64,000 nucleotides of DNA from Toxoplasma gondii ME49 (GCF_000006565.2 NC_031475.1:1385535-1449534), one strand, 5' to 3'; positions 1-17,551 are shown, numbered from the stretch's first letter. Notes: generated by a model from the letters alone, not told the origin. A program made the numbers and translations.

Positions 1-101
1 TCACATGCGCTCTTTTGTTGCTTGGTAGGAACTGTGTGTCGAACTGGACCGTCTCTCGACTGAGTTGTTTGCCGCATGCACCGTGTCTTTCCTTCTCGGC
101 G

Positions 102-2857
102 ATGATGGTCCGGCGCCTTTTGCTTGGCGACAAGTTTTCCAGGCAGCCCGTAGAGGATCGTCTCCCTTACCCGTCTGCGGAGGAGGCATCTACTATCGAC
201 AGCACTGGCACCTCAGCTCCTGCCCCCCGGCGGACACCCTTATCAAGACACCCTTCCCTGGAAACGAGTCGGCGACTCCTTTTCCCGCAGTCTTTACCGG
301 ACGACGTCCAGGAGCCACTGACGCTAGCCTTCGGCGCTCTTCGGTTCTCCTCTAACGAAGGGAGTGCGTCGCGGCGCGGCGTCTCTCCCCTCTCTGCTCC
401 AGAGCAAGCTGCGCTGTCTCAGCGGTGGGCGTCTCAGCAGGGGGGCAGCCGAAGCGACGAGCCACCTTTGCTGTGTTCTCGAAGCGCTCCTGCCGAACGC
501 TCTGCGGGTCAGCCGAGAGGGAGGACGACGCGGTCTTCCCTCACCTTCCTTGAATGTCACCGAGAGCGTCGACAAGAGCACCCGTTCAAAGAATCCTGTC
601 TTTTTGACGGCCCGTGGCTCTCAGGCGGGGCGCATCGCCTCGGGCGGTCGGTGGAGGGAAGCGTCGCAGACAGCTGTGCAGACACCGCAGAAGCTCTCCT
701 CGAAAGCGGAGGCAGCGACAGCGGAGGTAGCGACAGCGTGCGCGCGAAAAACGAGGACATGCCGTTCCCCACTCCCATGAAGAGACTGCGGGGTGCGCCG
801 CCTCGGGAATCTTCCTGCAGCGTTGCCCCCCAAGCAGTCATGCAAGCAGAAAGCCGGAGGAGAACGCGAGCTCCCCGTCAGAGAGGGTCCGAGGCTGAGA
901 ACGAAGCTGGGGACTCTCCGCCTTCGACCTTGCCGGTGGCACCAGGAGCGAAGCCCCGTCGCATCGGCGGCTTCATCGGATTCCTCCTGTCTCTCTTCAC
1001 TCCGCGTGCTCCCGACCCCGCTTGCGCCCTTCCTCCCCAAGCGAACGATGGTGACGCGTCCATTTCATCGCTTCGCTACGAACTGTCTCCGTCTGCTGCA
1101 TGCGCCTCCGACTCCTGCTCGCTCCCGACCTGTCCGTGCTCCTCTCTCGCCGGGGGCGCCTGCACGCACACATTCCCAGCCCCTAGCCCGCATGCAGGCG
1201 GCGTCTTCGTTCCCACCTCCGCTTCCCTCGAAGGCGCCCCTCCAGGCCCTCCGTTCGCGAGCGGCCGTCTCGCTCCTCTTCCCCCTCCGGAATCCACGGC
1301 ATGGCCGCCACGTTGCCGGCGCGGCGTCGACCCGCGCGATTGCGTGCATGCGCCGGGCGCCTCCCAGCCGTTCGCGCTCTCTCCAGCGCTGTCTGCAGGC
1401 GTCACTGTCTACACACGGACGGCACACTTCGCCGACGCTGCTCAGCGCGTGCTGCGCCTGCTCTGGAGCTGCTGCTGCGTCGGCGTCCTTCTCTGGCTGC
1501 TTCTCCACCTCTCCTTTTCGCTCTACCGGGACATTCAGCAGGGCGAGGAGCAGCGACAGCTCCGCACGGCGGCTGAGGCGGCTCACTGTCGCCAGCACCA
1601 CCGCGAGAACGGATGCGACACGCTCGACCCGCTGCCGCCGTACCTCCACCAGCCCTGCAGCGAGTGGAAGACCTGCCTGATGCGCGAGCCGGGAAGCCAC
1701 GGCGAAAGAACCAAAGTCATGGCGGCGGTCGTCGGAGACGTCCTCAACGCGTTCTTCCAGCGTCTCGAGTGGTGAGACTCGCGGAACACGCCGCCTTCGG
1801 TGTATGTACACCTCGTGCAGCGTCCCAGTGGGGGCCGGCGCAGAGGTGGACACGAGAGGGAACGGATCACGCCGTAGGGGATGGAAAGTGAGAAGGGCAG
1901 GCAAGTCGTGCGATTTGATAATAAACAGTAAAATGGGGGGTGGGGTGAATGCGGGGAAGCGATCTGGCGAAACAAGGCCCTCGCAGACTACTCCGGTGAC
2001 GCTGTGTCCACATAGCGGCCGAAGGCGAAGGAGCAAAGCTCGGCGCCTCCAAGAAGGAACGCAACCGCTTCTGGACTCGCATTTCCTGCGTTCTCTGCAC
2101 ATGCCGCAATGCCTATACCTATTTATATATCTATCAATAAATCTATGACATATACATATATATATATATAGATAGATATAGGTCTATTAGGAGAAACGGT
2201 AGTGTCAAGGTTCGCCTCGTTGAGTTGCATATCTGTGTCGGCTCTTGATGTCTTCTGCAACCCACGGGTGTGGAGGTGTACATCCAGAACGTCTAAGCTG
2301 TTTTCTCCTGTTCCCGTTTGCCCTTCGAGTACGAACCTCTCTGGATTTTTTTTCTTTAGTTCCCACGATTTATGTTTCCTGTGTCGCTACCTGTTGTGCA
2401 CGCGTCTCCACACCGGTGTGTTTTTCCTTTCTACCTCGCTTTGCTGTCTTCCACGTTCTCTGTCTCGTGCTTTCTGTCTTATTTCAGGCGAACGATCGCA
2501 TGCCTAGCTCTGCTGCTGCTGGCTGTGATTTACGCCACGAGCTGGATTTCTCAGCCCATTGCGCCGCCCCTGATTCCCCCGCGACTCCGCGAAGAGCCGC
2601 GGCCGACAGCCTCCTCCCTGGCGCCGTTCGGGGGAGAGACACCCCAGCCGCTTCCAGCGTTGCCCGAGACTCACGCCTTCGGAGTGTCTCCGTGGAAAGC
2701 ACGTGAAGAGGCGCACGCAAAGGTGCATGCAGAGAGACACGGGTCTCACTTGTTTGGAGACAGCTCCGCGAACGTGGAAGCCGAGAGGAGACGCGCCGAC
2801 ACGCGACTGTGGGGCAGACGGCGGGAGTCTCCGGGCCACCACGACAAGGTGCTCTGA
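102..2857 (+). CDS. Brl1/Brr6-type nuclear envelope protein (two exons)
   Basis: Exons are 102-1771 and 2488-2857, joined in phase inside a Trp codon (donor GTGAGAC, acceptor TTTCAG), giving about 679 residues. The C-terminal part fits the Brl1/Brr6 disulfide-bridge family, which acts at the nuclear envelope in nuclear pore assembly and membrane homeostasis. A membrane segment lies at about residues 445-470, then a lumenal loop with four cysteines (C496, C505, C519, C525) ending in the family-like CSEWKTCL motif, then a second membrane segment starting LALLLLAVIY in exon 2. The 440-residue N-terminal part is Ser/Pro/Arg-rich and has no family match I recognise; fungal Brr6 is far shorter. The start is uncertain: two adjacent ATGs at 102 and 105 are preferred over an in-frame ATG at 15, and a start before the window cannot be excluded. 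The family call rests on the two-helix, four-cysteine layout. Confidence 0.8.
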
Positions 2858-5800
2858 CCTCTTAGGGAAGAGGCGGAGAGAATGAGGGGAGAAAGCATTT
2901 TCTACGAGCAGTCGCACTGAGATTTGAATCGTGAACGGGAAGCGACTTGCTTCCAGGTCCGCATTCAGCGTTTTCCGGTTATTTTCTCTTGTCTTTGGGC
3001 CCCCGTTCTCCAGGGTTCCCCTTTCTTTTGATCCAGTTCTTTTTCTGTTTGCTGTTTCACTTTTTCTTGGCCTCGCTCTTGCGCAGCGCGAGCGAGTCAG
3101 GCTTGTTTTGAGGAGACCCCAGGTGTTTTTCGCGCGCGTAGAAGAGAGGAACGACAGTCCCGGAGAAGCGACTCCGCGCACGGACTTTTCAGGCAGGTGA
3201 CCCCCCCGTCGGGGCCTGCCGTGTTGTCGAGGGGGCTTTAGATTCTTGTTTTCATGAGATGCGACAATGGCAAGAAAAACCGCAACTGCATGCACCCCGG
3301 TAGCTCTGTTTTCGCGAGCTCTCGAAGGCGAGCACGATGGGTTTAGGACCCGTGAGAGGCAGAAAGAAAAGAGAACAGAGAAACAGAGAGAGAGAGAGAA
3401 GAGAGGGAACGTGGCACAAGAGACGAGAAACAGAGGGAAAGGAATCGGCGACTTGAGCAGCGAGTCTCCAGAATACTGAGGCAACCAGAGGGTCGAAGAG
3501 GTCGATTCGGATGCCTGTCCTTTAAAGCGCTGAAACATCCAACCAGTTCAGACGCGTGTTTTTGACTGTCTCTACCAATGTGGAAGGGCCTCGCCTCTCT
3601 TCAACTGTCACGGGGGGTGTTTGTGTGCATGTACAGCCGGATGAAAGCGACGACCTTTCTCCAATGACGACTGCGATGGGGAGTGGGAGAGACGCGAGCA
3701 CGGAGAAAACAGAGAGATAAGATGAAGGTTCTGATTTTTAGCGCGGTATCTCTCGGGGCTCGCGTGACCAGCGTTTTTATGAAGGTCACTTCGGTTCGCT
3801 AGGGAAACAGGGGCAGCGAACATGTCTCCAAACTGCATAGACAGTTGAAGCTAAATTAAAAACGTTCAATAATATACTTCAAAACTGATGTCACATATGA
3901 TCTGTTTATATCTTGACAGTATAAATTTGTATGTAAAACTTTTTTGTGTACTCGGTGCCACTGTACGGGCAGGCGCTTGAGGATCTTTGAGCGTGTGTCG
4001 TCTGCAAGCCATTGAAAAATTCGGGAAAGAGAGACATCATTGTAGAGTGTATACACACTTGTGTGTACAGCCACATGTTGATAAGAGTTCTGTTGACAGA
4101 GAGGTTGCCACTAAGGGGGAGCGCTCCGCGAGAAAGCGAGAAGATCTGAGGCAGGAAAAGTTTAGAGAGGCCGACACGAAAAGGGATAGACCTTAAGAAA
4201 AACGGCGCGGCTGTCAGCAGTGCGAGACAGAGCGTTGCAGAAGCTGGAGGCAAGAGCGAATTCAAAGGGAAGAGGAGGGCAAGAGAGTGAAGATGGAGAA
4301 GCACGCGACACCACCGCGTGGAGGCGCAGTGAGCAGAAAAGCCATCTTTAGAGCAAGTGAGCTGCACCTCCTGCTGACTTCTTCGCTCCTGAAAAAAAGA
4401 ACGAAGGAAAACCGTGCGTCTCTTCTTAAGAGGCATCAAAAACCTTGTCCACCACTCACGACTCCCACTCCCAGTGTATGTACACCCGGAATATTTCCAC
4501 TTCCGGATCCGCATTCACTCAACTTCCGGAGCATTTGAACGTGAGCGACCCACGAAAGGAAAAACAAACGCGAGGTGGAGCGTCTTGCTCTGTGTCTTTT
4601 CTCTCGGACGCGAGAACTGTTGCACTCCATCTGTGATCGAGGATTCAGAGACACCGTTGTGCGACCCACTGCGTCCCCGACGCTTGTCGCAATGCCACTC
4701 AGAAGCTCCACAGAGAGGCGAAGAGCTTTGGGTAAAAGGCAACGAGGAAGAGAGGCGAAAGCGCGCATTCAACGGTCCGTTGTCTTCTTCTGCTCACCTT
4801 TTTTCGTCCGTACTTGCAGACGTTCTGCGATCGCCGAAATGGAATCCTTAGGGTACAAGACACACCCCGAAAAAACGCATTTATGTCATCACTTTTTTCC
4901 CCCATCACACACACTTCTAAAAATCCTCCAAGCGACGACGTGTACTCACACTTACGGAATACCAATGAGATGCACATAGCCACAAACAAATCTATATATA
5001 TATATATATATATATTGTATGTATGTGTGCATGTATATGCATATACATATGAACGTGTATATGTATGCACGCATGCATGCAGACGAGGGAAAAGAGAAGA
5101 AGTGACCGAGTTGCGATTTCGGCCTTCCACCCCGTGGCGCGCTCTGAATCACTGCTGAGTGTTTTTCTCGTCGCAGGACAACGGGGAAATCGTCCCCTGC
5201 ACAGACTTCTCTCGCGTCTCTCTCATACGCGGCCCCCTGCCTCGGTTGGTGAGCTTGTGTTTGTGTGTCTCGCGCGAATTCTCAGTTCGCTGTGCCCGAA
5301 CACTCGACCACGGACTTCGACAAAGAATGCTGGCTTTCGTTTCGATTCGAGGAAAGACGCGTCGCACTGCCAAGGGCAGTGAACGAGGAGCCAGAAGGTC
5401 GAGCGCATGCGGTGGCGCGCGTCTTCGTTAAGCATGTACAAGCTGGCGGCTTCGCCACAAATCGTTTCTCACCCGCGAGGCCGACTCAGCGCTCCCTGCA
5501 GACTCCGCGGTGCCGGCATGTCGCTTCTGAGGAGAAACACAAACAGCCACCGGAGGAAAGCGAAGAGTTTCCAACGGCGTCCCCTCGAGGGCCGCCGTCC
5601 AGAAGAAACGACATCCCTCTGTGTTCCCCAGAGACTTTCACCTCCGGATGATGCTGGCACCCACAGATATCGGTTTCCAGATGTAGACGAGCAGGCTCTC
5701 AGATCTGAGATTCTGCTCTTTCGCAAACGTCTGAAACGCGACAGAAGACACGAGCTTCCACGAAGCGACTAGAAAAATGGGACAGTCATGCAGGTCTGTT

Positions 5801-6181
5801 TTAATGTACATCTCGCTACGGACTCTGCTCGAACACCTGGGCAGCGTCAGGTCCATTCCAGCGCTGCTTAGGAACGAAAGACGAAAGCTATGCCGTCTGA
5901 AGGTGGGGATGAGTTCTTGCTCAGCTTCTTGCCGAACCTGCCGCTCCCCCCTCAAGGCTTTCTCCTCTTTCCACGCACTCTGTTTCCTTCCACGAAGACA
6001 GTCGCGCGGCAACGACAGACACCCCCGAAGAGCTGTCAATGCAGACTGGACGCCGATGTACCTCGGCGCAGAAACACGGTGGTGTGGAGCGAAAAACGCG
6101 TAAAGGAAGCCTGAAAAGCTCGGGGAAATATGCAAAACTTGGGGAGAACGCTTGGAGAAAGAATTCGCAAAAACGTCAAAC
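2858..6181. other. convergent intergenic region with TA repeat
   Basis: This lies between the 3' ends of Brl1 (+) and KRR1 (-) and should hold both 3' UTRs. It has a TA run at about 4991-5016, a TGCATGC cluster at about 5069-5083 and one copy of the dispersed palindrome at 4473-4486. A further KRR1 exon could lie here, because the last KRR1 exon ends with a usable donor at 6195-6196, but I found no convincing lysine-rich exon. A 344-codon minus-strand frame at 2504-3538 has no recognisable content. Confidence 0.5.
5069..5083. promoter_or_regulatory. TGCATGC motif cluster
   Basis: Overlapping GCATGC units (GCATGCATGCATGC). TGCATGC is an enriched upstream element in Toxoplasma and Plasmodium and is bound by ApiAP2 factors. 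Here it sits between two convergent genes, so a promoter role is doubtful and it may be part of the TA/GCAT-rich repeat next to it. Confidence 0.25.
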
Positions 6182-10251
<4,070 letters not shown>

Positions 10252-10794
10252 TGCCGTTCCGCACCGCAGAGGACGCGAAAACGCAGAATGCGGACGGAAG
10301 AACTCCGGAACGCGCAAGAGATTTGCAGACGCTTGCAAGAGAAGGGTGAAGATCCAGAGAGGCGAGAGCACGCAAGAAAGACCGAGAGCAGAGGACGAAA
10401 AACACTGGCAATGCGGGCCGCTCTCACCAACCACGGAAAAAAGGGGGAAGGAGGGGGAAAGCTGGAGGCACCCTGAACGCGATGCGGGTACGGAAAAGCT
10501 TCAGACACGAACAGGGGAGAAACCGTATTTCTTGTTGAGGAAATGTTCAGTGGGAGACGAACGGAGAGGGTCAAACGTTCCTTTACCGAATGCGCGCTGC
10601 ATGCCAACCGGAGCCGACAGGCAGTTGCTTCCGGGAAGCTGTTCAGTGGACGGACGGGGGAAACGGAAAAAGAAGATACTCGAAAAACAGAAAACAACCG
10701 CTCTCTTTTCCTTGAAAAAAATCCAGAAGGTCGGAACTACTGTGACAAGTTCGAGGAAAAAGGGAACGCTTTGTCAACTTAAGCTGCTCAAAAC

Positions 10795-10806
10795 GCATGC
10801 ATGCAC
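10795..10806. promoter_or_regulatory. TGCATGC-type element upstream of KRR1
   Basis: The sequence GCATGCATGCA lies about 550 bp upstream of the KRR1 start codon. TGCATGC is a well-known coccidian promoter element recognised by AP2 factors. Position fits a promoter; function is inferred. Confidence 0.35.
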
Positions 10807-11554
10807 GCGGCCTCGCGGAACTCGGTGACCAGCGTCGTGGTGCTTGAGCCTGACCTAGGCGTCTGAGTGTTTTTGAAAACGCGCCAATTAGGGAATGAAA
10901 AATGGCGGACTGATGTTTTCGCTCGTCACCCGTCGGTTCTTCGTTGCCTGCCTTTTGACAAAGTCCTTCGCAGTCCTTCAATTTGCACAGAACACGGGAG
11001 AAAGCGAGGAAAACACCGAGATTGTTTTCAGAGAAAACAAAGAATATGAAGAGACAGGGGGTTCACGTGCTCCCGGCGATATAGCGAGCCAGCTCACGAG
11101 CTGTGTGTACACGTAAGAAAGAGTTCTTCCCGCTCTGTCCACTTGAAGGCAGCTAGCGGGGCTTCGCGCGCTGTTTTCGGCCCATAGAGCTCTACGAAAC
11201 AGACTTCTACAAACACAGTAAGAGGAACACCAGGCATAAATGTGTGTCTTCAACGTGTCTCCTGCGCGTAGACATACAGACACATTCGGCGTATGTGTAC
11301 GGTTGTCCATATGATGACTGCGCAGGAGCCTTTCGGCGGGACTCTAGCGCCGCCGAGGAGTTAGGAAAGACAACGAAGCAACATGTCAGGTCGTTTTCGT
11401 GAAGTGCAACATGCGAGGAAGACCTTCGTCTCCCCTTTTCAGCGTCTCGGCATGAGTCTTCGTGAGGCCTTGCAAACCACGTGATCGGCTTATATACGGA
11501 TGTACCCTCTGGGAAGCATACTTCTGCGCGAGAGTCAACTTGACGAGGCGGGTG

Positions 11555-12241
11555 TCAGGTGAAACAGCGATGAAAACCCGTTTCTCTAAGAGAAACGAAC
11601 TCAGTGATTCGCTTCCTTTTCTCTTCATAGTTCAGACTGGCACTTTCGCTTTTCCTTGCCAGCCCCAGGGCTGCCAAGCTCGCCACAAGAACTGGAGGTG
11701 ACCTAACGGGGTATAGTGGGAATTTACCGAAACACGGTGTAGGAACGCCCGCCGGAGATTCTTTTTGGGCAAACTGGCCAATGGGTAATTTCATTTTCTC
11801 TGAACGGATTGGAAGATTCAGATAGCAGAGAAGAGTTTTCTCTGCCCGGTGTTCAGGATCTTGTCCTTGCGTTGACACGGTACTGAAACACCGCCTTCGG
11901 TCGTTAGCTACCCCGAGAACGTCGGAGAAAGTGCAAGAAAGACGGCTTCCCCGTATTTGTCGGAATCCGCGACGCGAAATGACTCGAGGAAGTGTGTTTA
12001 AACGTGGGTAAGGCTTTTTTGCCAGTAAAAATTCCCCGGAGAACCCCCCGGCTGAGACGGCTCGCCAGTGTGTGTGCTTACGAATGCCGTGAGAAAAGAC
12101 CATCGCGAAGTCGAGACTAGAACAAGAATCGACACCAGGGAAGAACGTTTTTTTCGAACAACGCGTGTCAGGCTCTTTGCAACCTTTTAGCAGTGTCGCT
12201 TTGGCCAAGGCTGCGACTTCCTCCGCGAAAAACCCCAACAA
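11555..12241 (-). CDS. doubtful hypothetical ORF between divergent genes
   Basis: This is a 228-codon open frame on the minus strand, ending in HRCFT. It does not start with ATG (first open codon is TTG at about 12241); an internal Met precedes VFSHGIRK. No domain, membrane segment or family motif is recognised, and composition is mixed rather than low-complexity. It sits in what should be the shared promoter region of KRR1 and the downstream gene. It could be an exon of an unannotated gene, a UTR frame open by chance, or a transcript antisense to the neighbour's 5' UTR. Confidence 0.22.
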   Translation of the reverse strand: MLGFFAEEVAALAKATLLKGCKEPDTRCSKKTFFPGVDSCSSLDFAMVFSHGIRKHTHWRAVSAGGFSGEFLLAKKPYPRLNTLPRVISRRGFRQIRGSRLSCTFSDVLGVANDRRRCFSTVSTQGQDPEHRAEKTLLCYLNLPIRSEKMKLPIGQFAQKESPAGVPTPCFGKFPLYPVRSPPVLVASLAALGLARKSESASLNYEEKRKRITEFVSLRETGFHRCFT

Positions 12242-13206
12242 TCCGCTCTCGCCGTCGGCTCAGACAATAAGCGCACATCGTGAGGATTCCCGCTTCGTGT
12301 GAGGCTTCCCTGTTTTTTTATCTGCGTTTGCTTGCTTTGTGGTGGCAGCGTCTAGTCGCTTTTTCGTTAAAAAAAGAAATCGATGGGTGTCAGTGTGCAC
12401 TGGAGTGTCCGTTGTCTCAGACGAACTGAACTCTGAGGCTCGTGTCCTTTGCGAGCTATGCGATTCCTGTTCCGTCTCTGGAGTCGTTGTCACTTGACCG
12501 TCTCCGGCGCTCCTTCGGCGGGCAGAGGGGGCGAGTCTTCCGATGAGGGAAGCGACCCGACTGGGTTTTCGCTGAAAAGATTTTCCACCACATTTTTGCA
12601 GCGTCTGCGCTTTGTCTAGACCCCTTCGCGCGTCCTGACATTCCCTCGGTTCTCCAGAAACACCAGCGGCGTGTCTTCGGCAAACGGCGAAGTCCTGTTG
12701 CGAGTCTTACTCGTTCCTCACGAACTCCCCCTCTTTTCCCTCACTCTTCAAGACTGTCCTTCTGCCGTGTTCAACTAGGTACCCTCTGCACCTTTCCACG
12801 AAAAAGAAGTCACCAGCCTCGAGAGCATACACACCGTAACGCCAAGGAGGATCCGAGGAAGCCCGGATCGTCTGTGTCACTTCAATACAGGGTTTCAGCA
12901 GGTTCTAGACCCTCAAAGCTTGTCATTCCGACTATGCTCAAAGCGATTCTTTCCATATGTGTATCCGCATGCAGCTTTGTACAGTTCCGTCTGCGTATTT
13001 GCATCTGCCTGCTGGTTTTTAGAAAAACCTTTTTTCAGACGTTCACGTGATTTGCGGACTTTCTCGTTTAAGGCGGACTCGAAAAGTCTGAGAGGCAGGG
13101 GGAGATGGCGGACAGCCCGGGACTAGAGCGACACTGAACGAGAGGAAGCACACTGGAACTGCTCGGCCTTTCTCCACATGAATTCTGTCGAACTGAGTTT
13201 CCCCGT

Positions 13207-15505
13207 TTGCACTCGCGGCCGACACCAATGGAAGAGAGCTCCTGCGTCTTCTCCGCCAGTCGACCAGATGAGGAGCGACGACGTCTCCGTCGACGACGGG
13301 GGTCTGTCTCTTCATTCTCCTCTGTCTCTCCCGCTTTCTTCTCTTCCTGCTCATTCTGCTGGTGCTTCTTCTGTCTCGTTCTCTTTCTCTCGTGGCCGAC
13401 GTTGCCAAGCCAAGGAGCTGATGCAAGTCCTCATGCGCCGTCCGCGCAGCCCAGTCCTCTCGCGCTGATCAGGAAGGACGGAGAGACACAAGGAAACGGA
13501 GAAGTTCTTCAGACAGACATCTCAGGAAAGTCTTCCGACACCCGTCCTCTCGCACCTCTCTCCACTGCTCCTTCGTCTCCCCCTCCTGCGACTTCGTCTC
13601 AAGTCCTGTCTCCTTTCCGCTTCTCTGCTGAGCCTCGCGAGTTTGCGGCTTGGCGAGCGTCGGGGTTCCTTTTTGACCGAACATGCACGCGTCTCTTCCT
13701 CTTTCCAGAAGCTGAGCAATTCGCCGTCCCAGTTCTCGCCGACGTCTCCTCTGTCTCCGGCGTCTCCGATTCCGTCAGCTTGCCTTCGCCGAGTCTGCGA
13801 GGCTTGCCTGTTCAGGAGCGTGAGAGCCGCGACGGCTTGTCTGCGTTCGAGGAGGACGGTCTTCCGAGTTCCAACTCTTCTTCGTTTCCTCAGACACGGG
13901 CCATCGTCACGCATCTGTCGCGAACCGAGGGAGCCGTGGAGAGTCTCTTCGGCCTCGTCGAGTCGTGGAGATTCACCTTCGGTGTGTTGGATCGAAAGGA
14001 CGTCGCTGGCGACGAACTGCCTTCAACGCATCTTTTAAAGTCTCCGCTTCTTCACCGACAGGTTGCTGTCAGCGACGAAGAGGCGAGAGACGCGACCCTC
14101 CGGTCTCCACCCGACTGTGAGTCTCGAGGAAGACTGGAACGCTGCTTCCTCTCAGGAGAATTCTCTTGAGAAGAGGCGGTGCCATCTTTTGACCACGGTG
14201 ATGCGTTCTTTCGCAAGGGAACGGCCTGCCGGCTTCTGCATGCATTTGCCTGCAAGGACTGAATGGCCAGGGTGGGTTCCAGGACGGGACGCGGACGGTT
14301 CGCTGCTGTGTGTGCCCATCGCACAGAAACTTTCAGAAACGCTGAAAGTCGTCGACCTACCGAGCAAAAACTCTGCTGTGTGCTGCGCCTCCCAGGGGCT
14401 CCACAGAAACGGTCCTCGTCTTCTTTCAAGTGTCTCTTTGTCTCCAGGCAAGCGACTTCTGTCCCTACGCCTGTCTCGTCGTCTCGTTTCAGGTCTCGCC
14501 TCTTCTCCTCGCAAGTGTCTCCCCCTTTCTCTTTTTCAAGTGTCGCTGCTTCTCCTCGCAAGGATATGTTCTGTTTCCGTCCTGCCTGCGCTTTGCCTTC
14601 AGCGACTCCACTCATCACCGATCTTCTCGTCTTTGCGGACCCGCGCGTCGAAGCAGCCACACTGCCTCCTGTTTGTGAACAGCTGCGGCCTTGGGAAGGC
14701 CATCACGTCGCCGCCCTCCGTCTCCAGTCTCGTCTCCGCCGTGTCTCTCTCCTTCGCTCTCTCTCCTCTCACTCTTCTTCTCGTGTGTCTCCCTCCTCTT
14801 CCTCTCCTTCTCTCGCGTCTTCTTTCTCGCGTCGACTGCATGTCCCGCGTTTGTCTGCGCGGAACTGGCAGACGCATGCAAGTCGCTGTTTCGTCATTTT
14901 CACCTTCGTGGCGGGGACTGAGACCCCCGACGGTCGGTGGGATCGCGTGCGCGAGGCGGCGGATCTCGCGTTCCTCGCGGAGCCTGTCGTCGCAGCGACT
15001 GTGAGTGTCTACGACGAAGTTCTGAAGGTGCCAGCTTCTGCCCTTCTGACGCCGTCGCTCCTGCACCCGCCGAGAAGAAGCGCGGAGATCGACGGGGCGC
15101 CGCCCGGCAGAAGGCGACAGGCGAGAGCTGCGCTCGCCTTTGAAGGAAAAAAGGAGAACCGCACCCGCTGGCTCGTCGCACAAGAAGACACTGCATGCAA
15201 ATCCGACACGAGCGAAGTCGCGCTCAAGGAATACGCACGGTGAGACAGCGAGACCTTCGTCTCTGGACGTCGTCAGGAGGCGGCTGTGCTGCCAGGACTC
15301 GCGCCATCAAGAAAATGAAGGAGCGTTCTGGGGAAAGAACGAGACACCTCCTCCTGTCGGGGACTCCACAACCTCTCCAAGTCCCGTCCCCTGGGATGTC
15401 AAAACATGCATCTATGCATGCGTCTGCAAACAGATCTTCGTTCATAAACACATATATGCTTAAGTCTGTTGACATCTCCATATATATATATATATATGTA
15501 TTTAA

Positions 15506-15539
<34 letters not shown>

Positions 15540-17509
15540 AGATGCATGTTTGGCTGGATGTTTGTGTATGGACATACACGTGGCTGTGGATAGAGAGTGT
15601 TGAAATCATTGTGTGAACTGAATATATATATATATATATATATGAATATGAATATATGTATATATGTATACATATATATATGTCTGTGTATATATGCGTA
15701 TATGTGCATATATGTATATATGTCGATAGATGTCTTCGTTTCTGTGCTTTGGAACACACGATGAGAGACGTTGATAAGGCTGAGTGTAGAGGATGTGTGT
15801 ACTGCTGAGTGAGTGCATTTCTGAGTCGAAGGCTTCGTGAGTTCGGCGTTTTTTGATGCAAAGTGTTGGGTTTCGTTATTTTTGTTCAGGCTTTTTGGTT
15901 TGAAGATGCCACAGTCCGTCTGGATCGGCGACGTCTGGAGGGGGGCCCCGCAACTTCTCTCGCGACTTTCGCGTCTCGCCTTTTTGGTAGGAAAACCATT
16001 TTTCAAGTTTCCTTTGCTCTCTGCGTCGTTCCCTGCAGGTTGTCCGCTCGTTCCTCCCGTCACCGTTCCTCATCCATCTCTCTTCTCTGCAGTTGCCAGC
16101 GGTTGAGAGACACTTGTGAGAGACAGGAACGATGCTTCTCACGCCCAGTGTGTTTCCGCGTGGACCTCTGTATGTTCGTGTATTTGGAGAGAGACACGCA
16201 TTTATGTATCGGCGTTTAATCGATAGCTGCATGTGCTTATCTTTGTGCACATCTGTTTATGGATATATATATATATATATACAGACAATTTTGTCTGCGT
16301 TCATGCGTGAGAAATAAAGCACTGGGTCGGTTAGGCGCGGACATGCGTCTGTTCGATTTTCCCCTCGAGTTCGCGTCAGAAGGCGCGTCGTGCGGTGACG
16401 CTGTCTCTCTTAAGAACCTTTTTCAGATTGTTTTTCTTCGCCTTTCACACATACTCGAATCAAACACTCACGTATCTCTACATTTGGAAACTTCATGCAT
16501 CTACACATACATTGTATATCTGGTGTTTTTCCATGTTACTGCCTGTGTGCATGCGTCGACATCTATGAGAAAATGTACGTTCAGTCTTCGTCACACCGCC
16601 AAACACGTACATGTCTGCATATATATATCCGCATATGTGTATGTAGTTATTTTGCGAGTGTGTATTTGCTCTTGTGCATGTAAAAGTATCCGTTTTTCGT
16701 CAGTGTTTTCGGGGGAATTGCTTTATGTTTTTCAGATTGCAGATTTCCTTCTATTTCATGATCCCGTGCTCGGACGCACGGAAGGCGGTTACGGATGGAC
16801 TTTGTCTTGTCTCTTCGCCTACGCTCTCCATCTTGCCGCGTCGCATTTAGTGCATCCTGAGATGCTCCTTGTGGATCCCCGTCTCTCTCTCGGTGAGAAA
16901 AGTTGATTTTTTCTTTCTGAAAGGACAGAACGCCCGAGATGTGGCGACTGTTTCATGTGCTTTGCTCTAGATACATCTACAACGTGTACATCAATGTTTT
17001 CAACTATACATAAATAAGAAAATATACAGAATATGTAAATGAATAAAGATCTACCTATACGTATACATACATTACATACATATATATATATATATATATA
17101 TAGTGGCGCGTGTCTCTGTGTGTTTGAGACCCAGATATATCGGTGCATGCATGTGCATGCGTTTTCTATAAATGTCGTTATGCACCGTTCGTTGAGACTG
17201 ACACCGTCACATGGCAAAGGAAACAGATCACCTCACGCTTGTCTCTCTCGGTCTGTAGTTAGAGAAGCGGGGAGATATTTTTGTTGTGTTTTTTGACGTG
17301 GGTGGCGCCACAGATTCACAATCGAGCGTTACAGAGGCAAACGCCAGTGTACAGACACCAGCGCTGGTACTTCTGTATCCAAAGGCAGGGACTCTGGAGG
17401 AGCACTGGATCCGCGCCGTGGGAAACAAATTTAGATTCATGATCACGCAAGCATAAAAAACCACCCACACACACATAAATATGTCGCCTTATGGTGTGTC
17501 CATGATTCG

Positions 17510-17551
<42 letters not shown>

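Larger units (their letters stand above)
10252..13206. other. divergent intergenic/promoter region
   Basis: This separates the KRR1 start (-) from the next plus-strand gene and should hold both promoters and 5' UTRs. A GCATGCATGCA cluster lies at about 10795-10806. A 228-codon minus-strand frame (11555-12241) is listed separately. I see no repeats of note here. Confidence 0.45.

Noticed and set aside
1065..2102. 345-codon minus-strand frame opposite Brl1 exon 1
   Set aside because: Mostly a shadow of the GC-rich coding exon; composition Arg/Ser-rich with no motif.
3045..3140. Possible lysine-rich last exon of KRR1 ending LRKSEAKKK
   Set aside because: No splice acceptor precedes it and it lies 3 kb from the last KRR1 exon; the match is only to a generic lysine tail.
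5069..5083. GCATGC cluster as an origin or attachment site
   Set aside because: Such motifs are common in coccidian DNA and nothing else at the site supports a special role.
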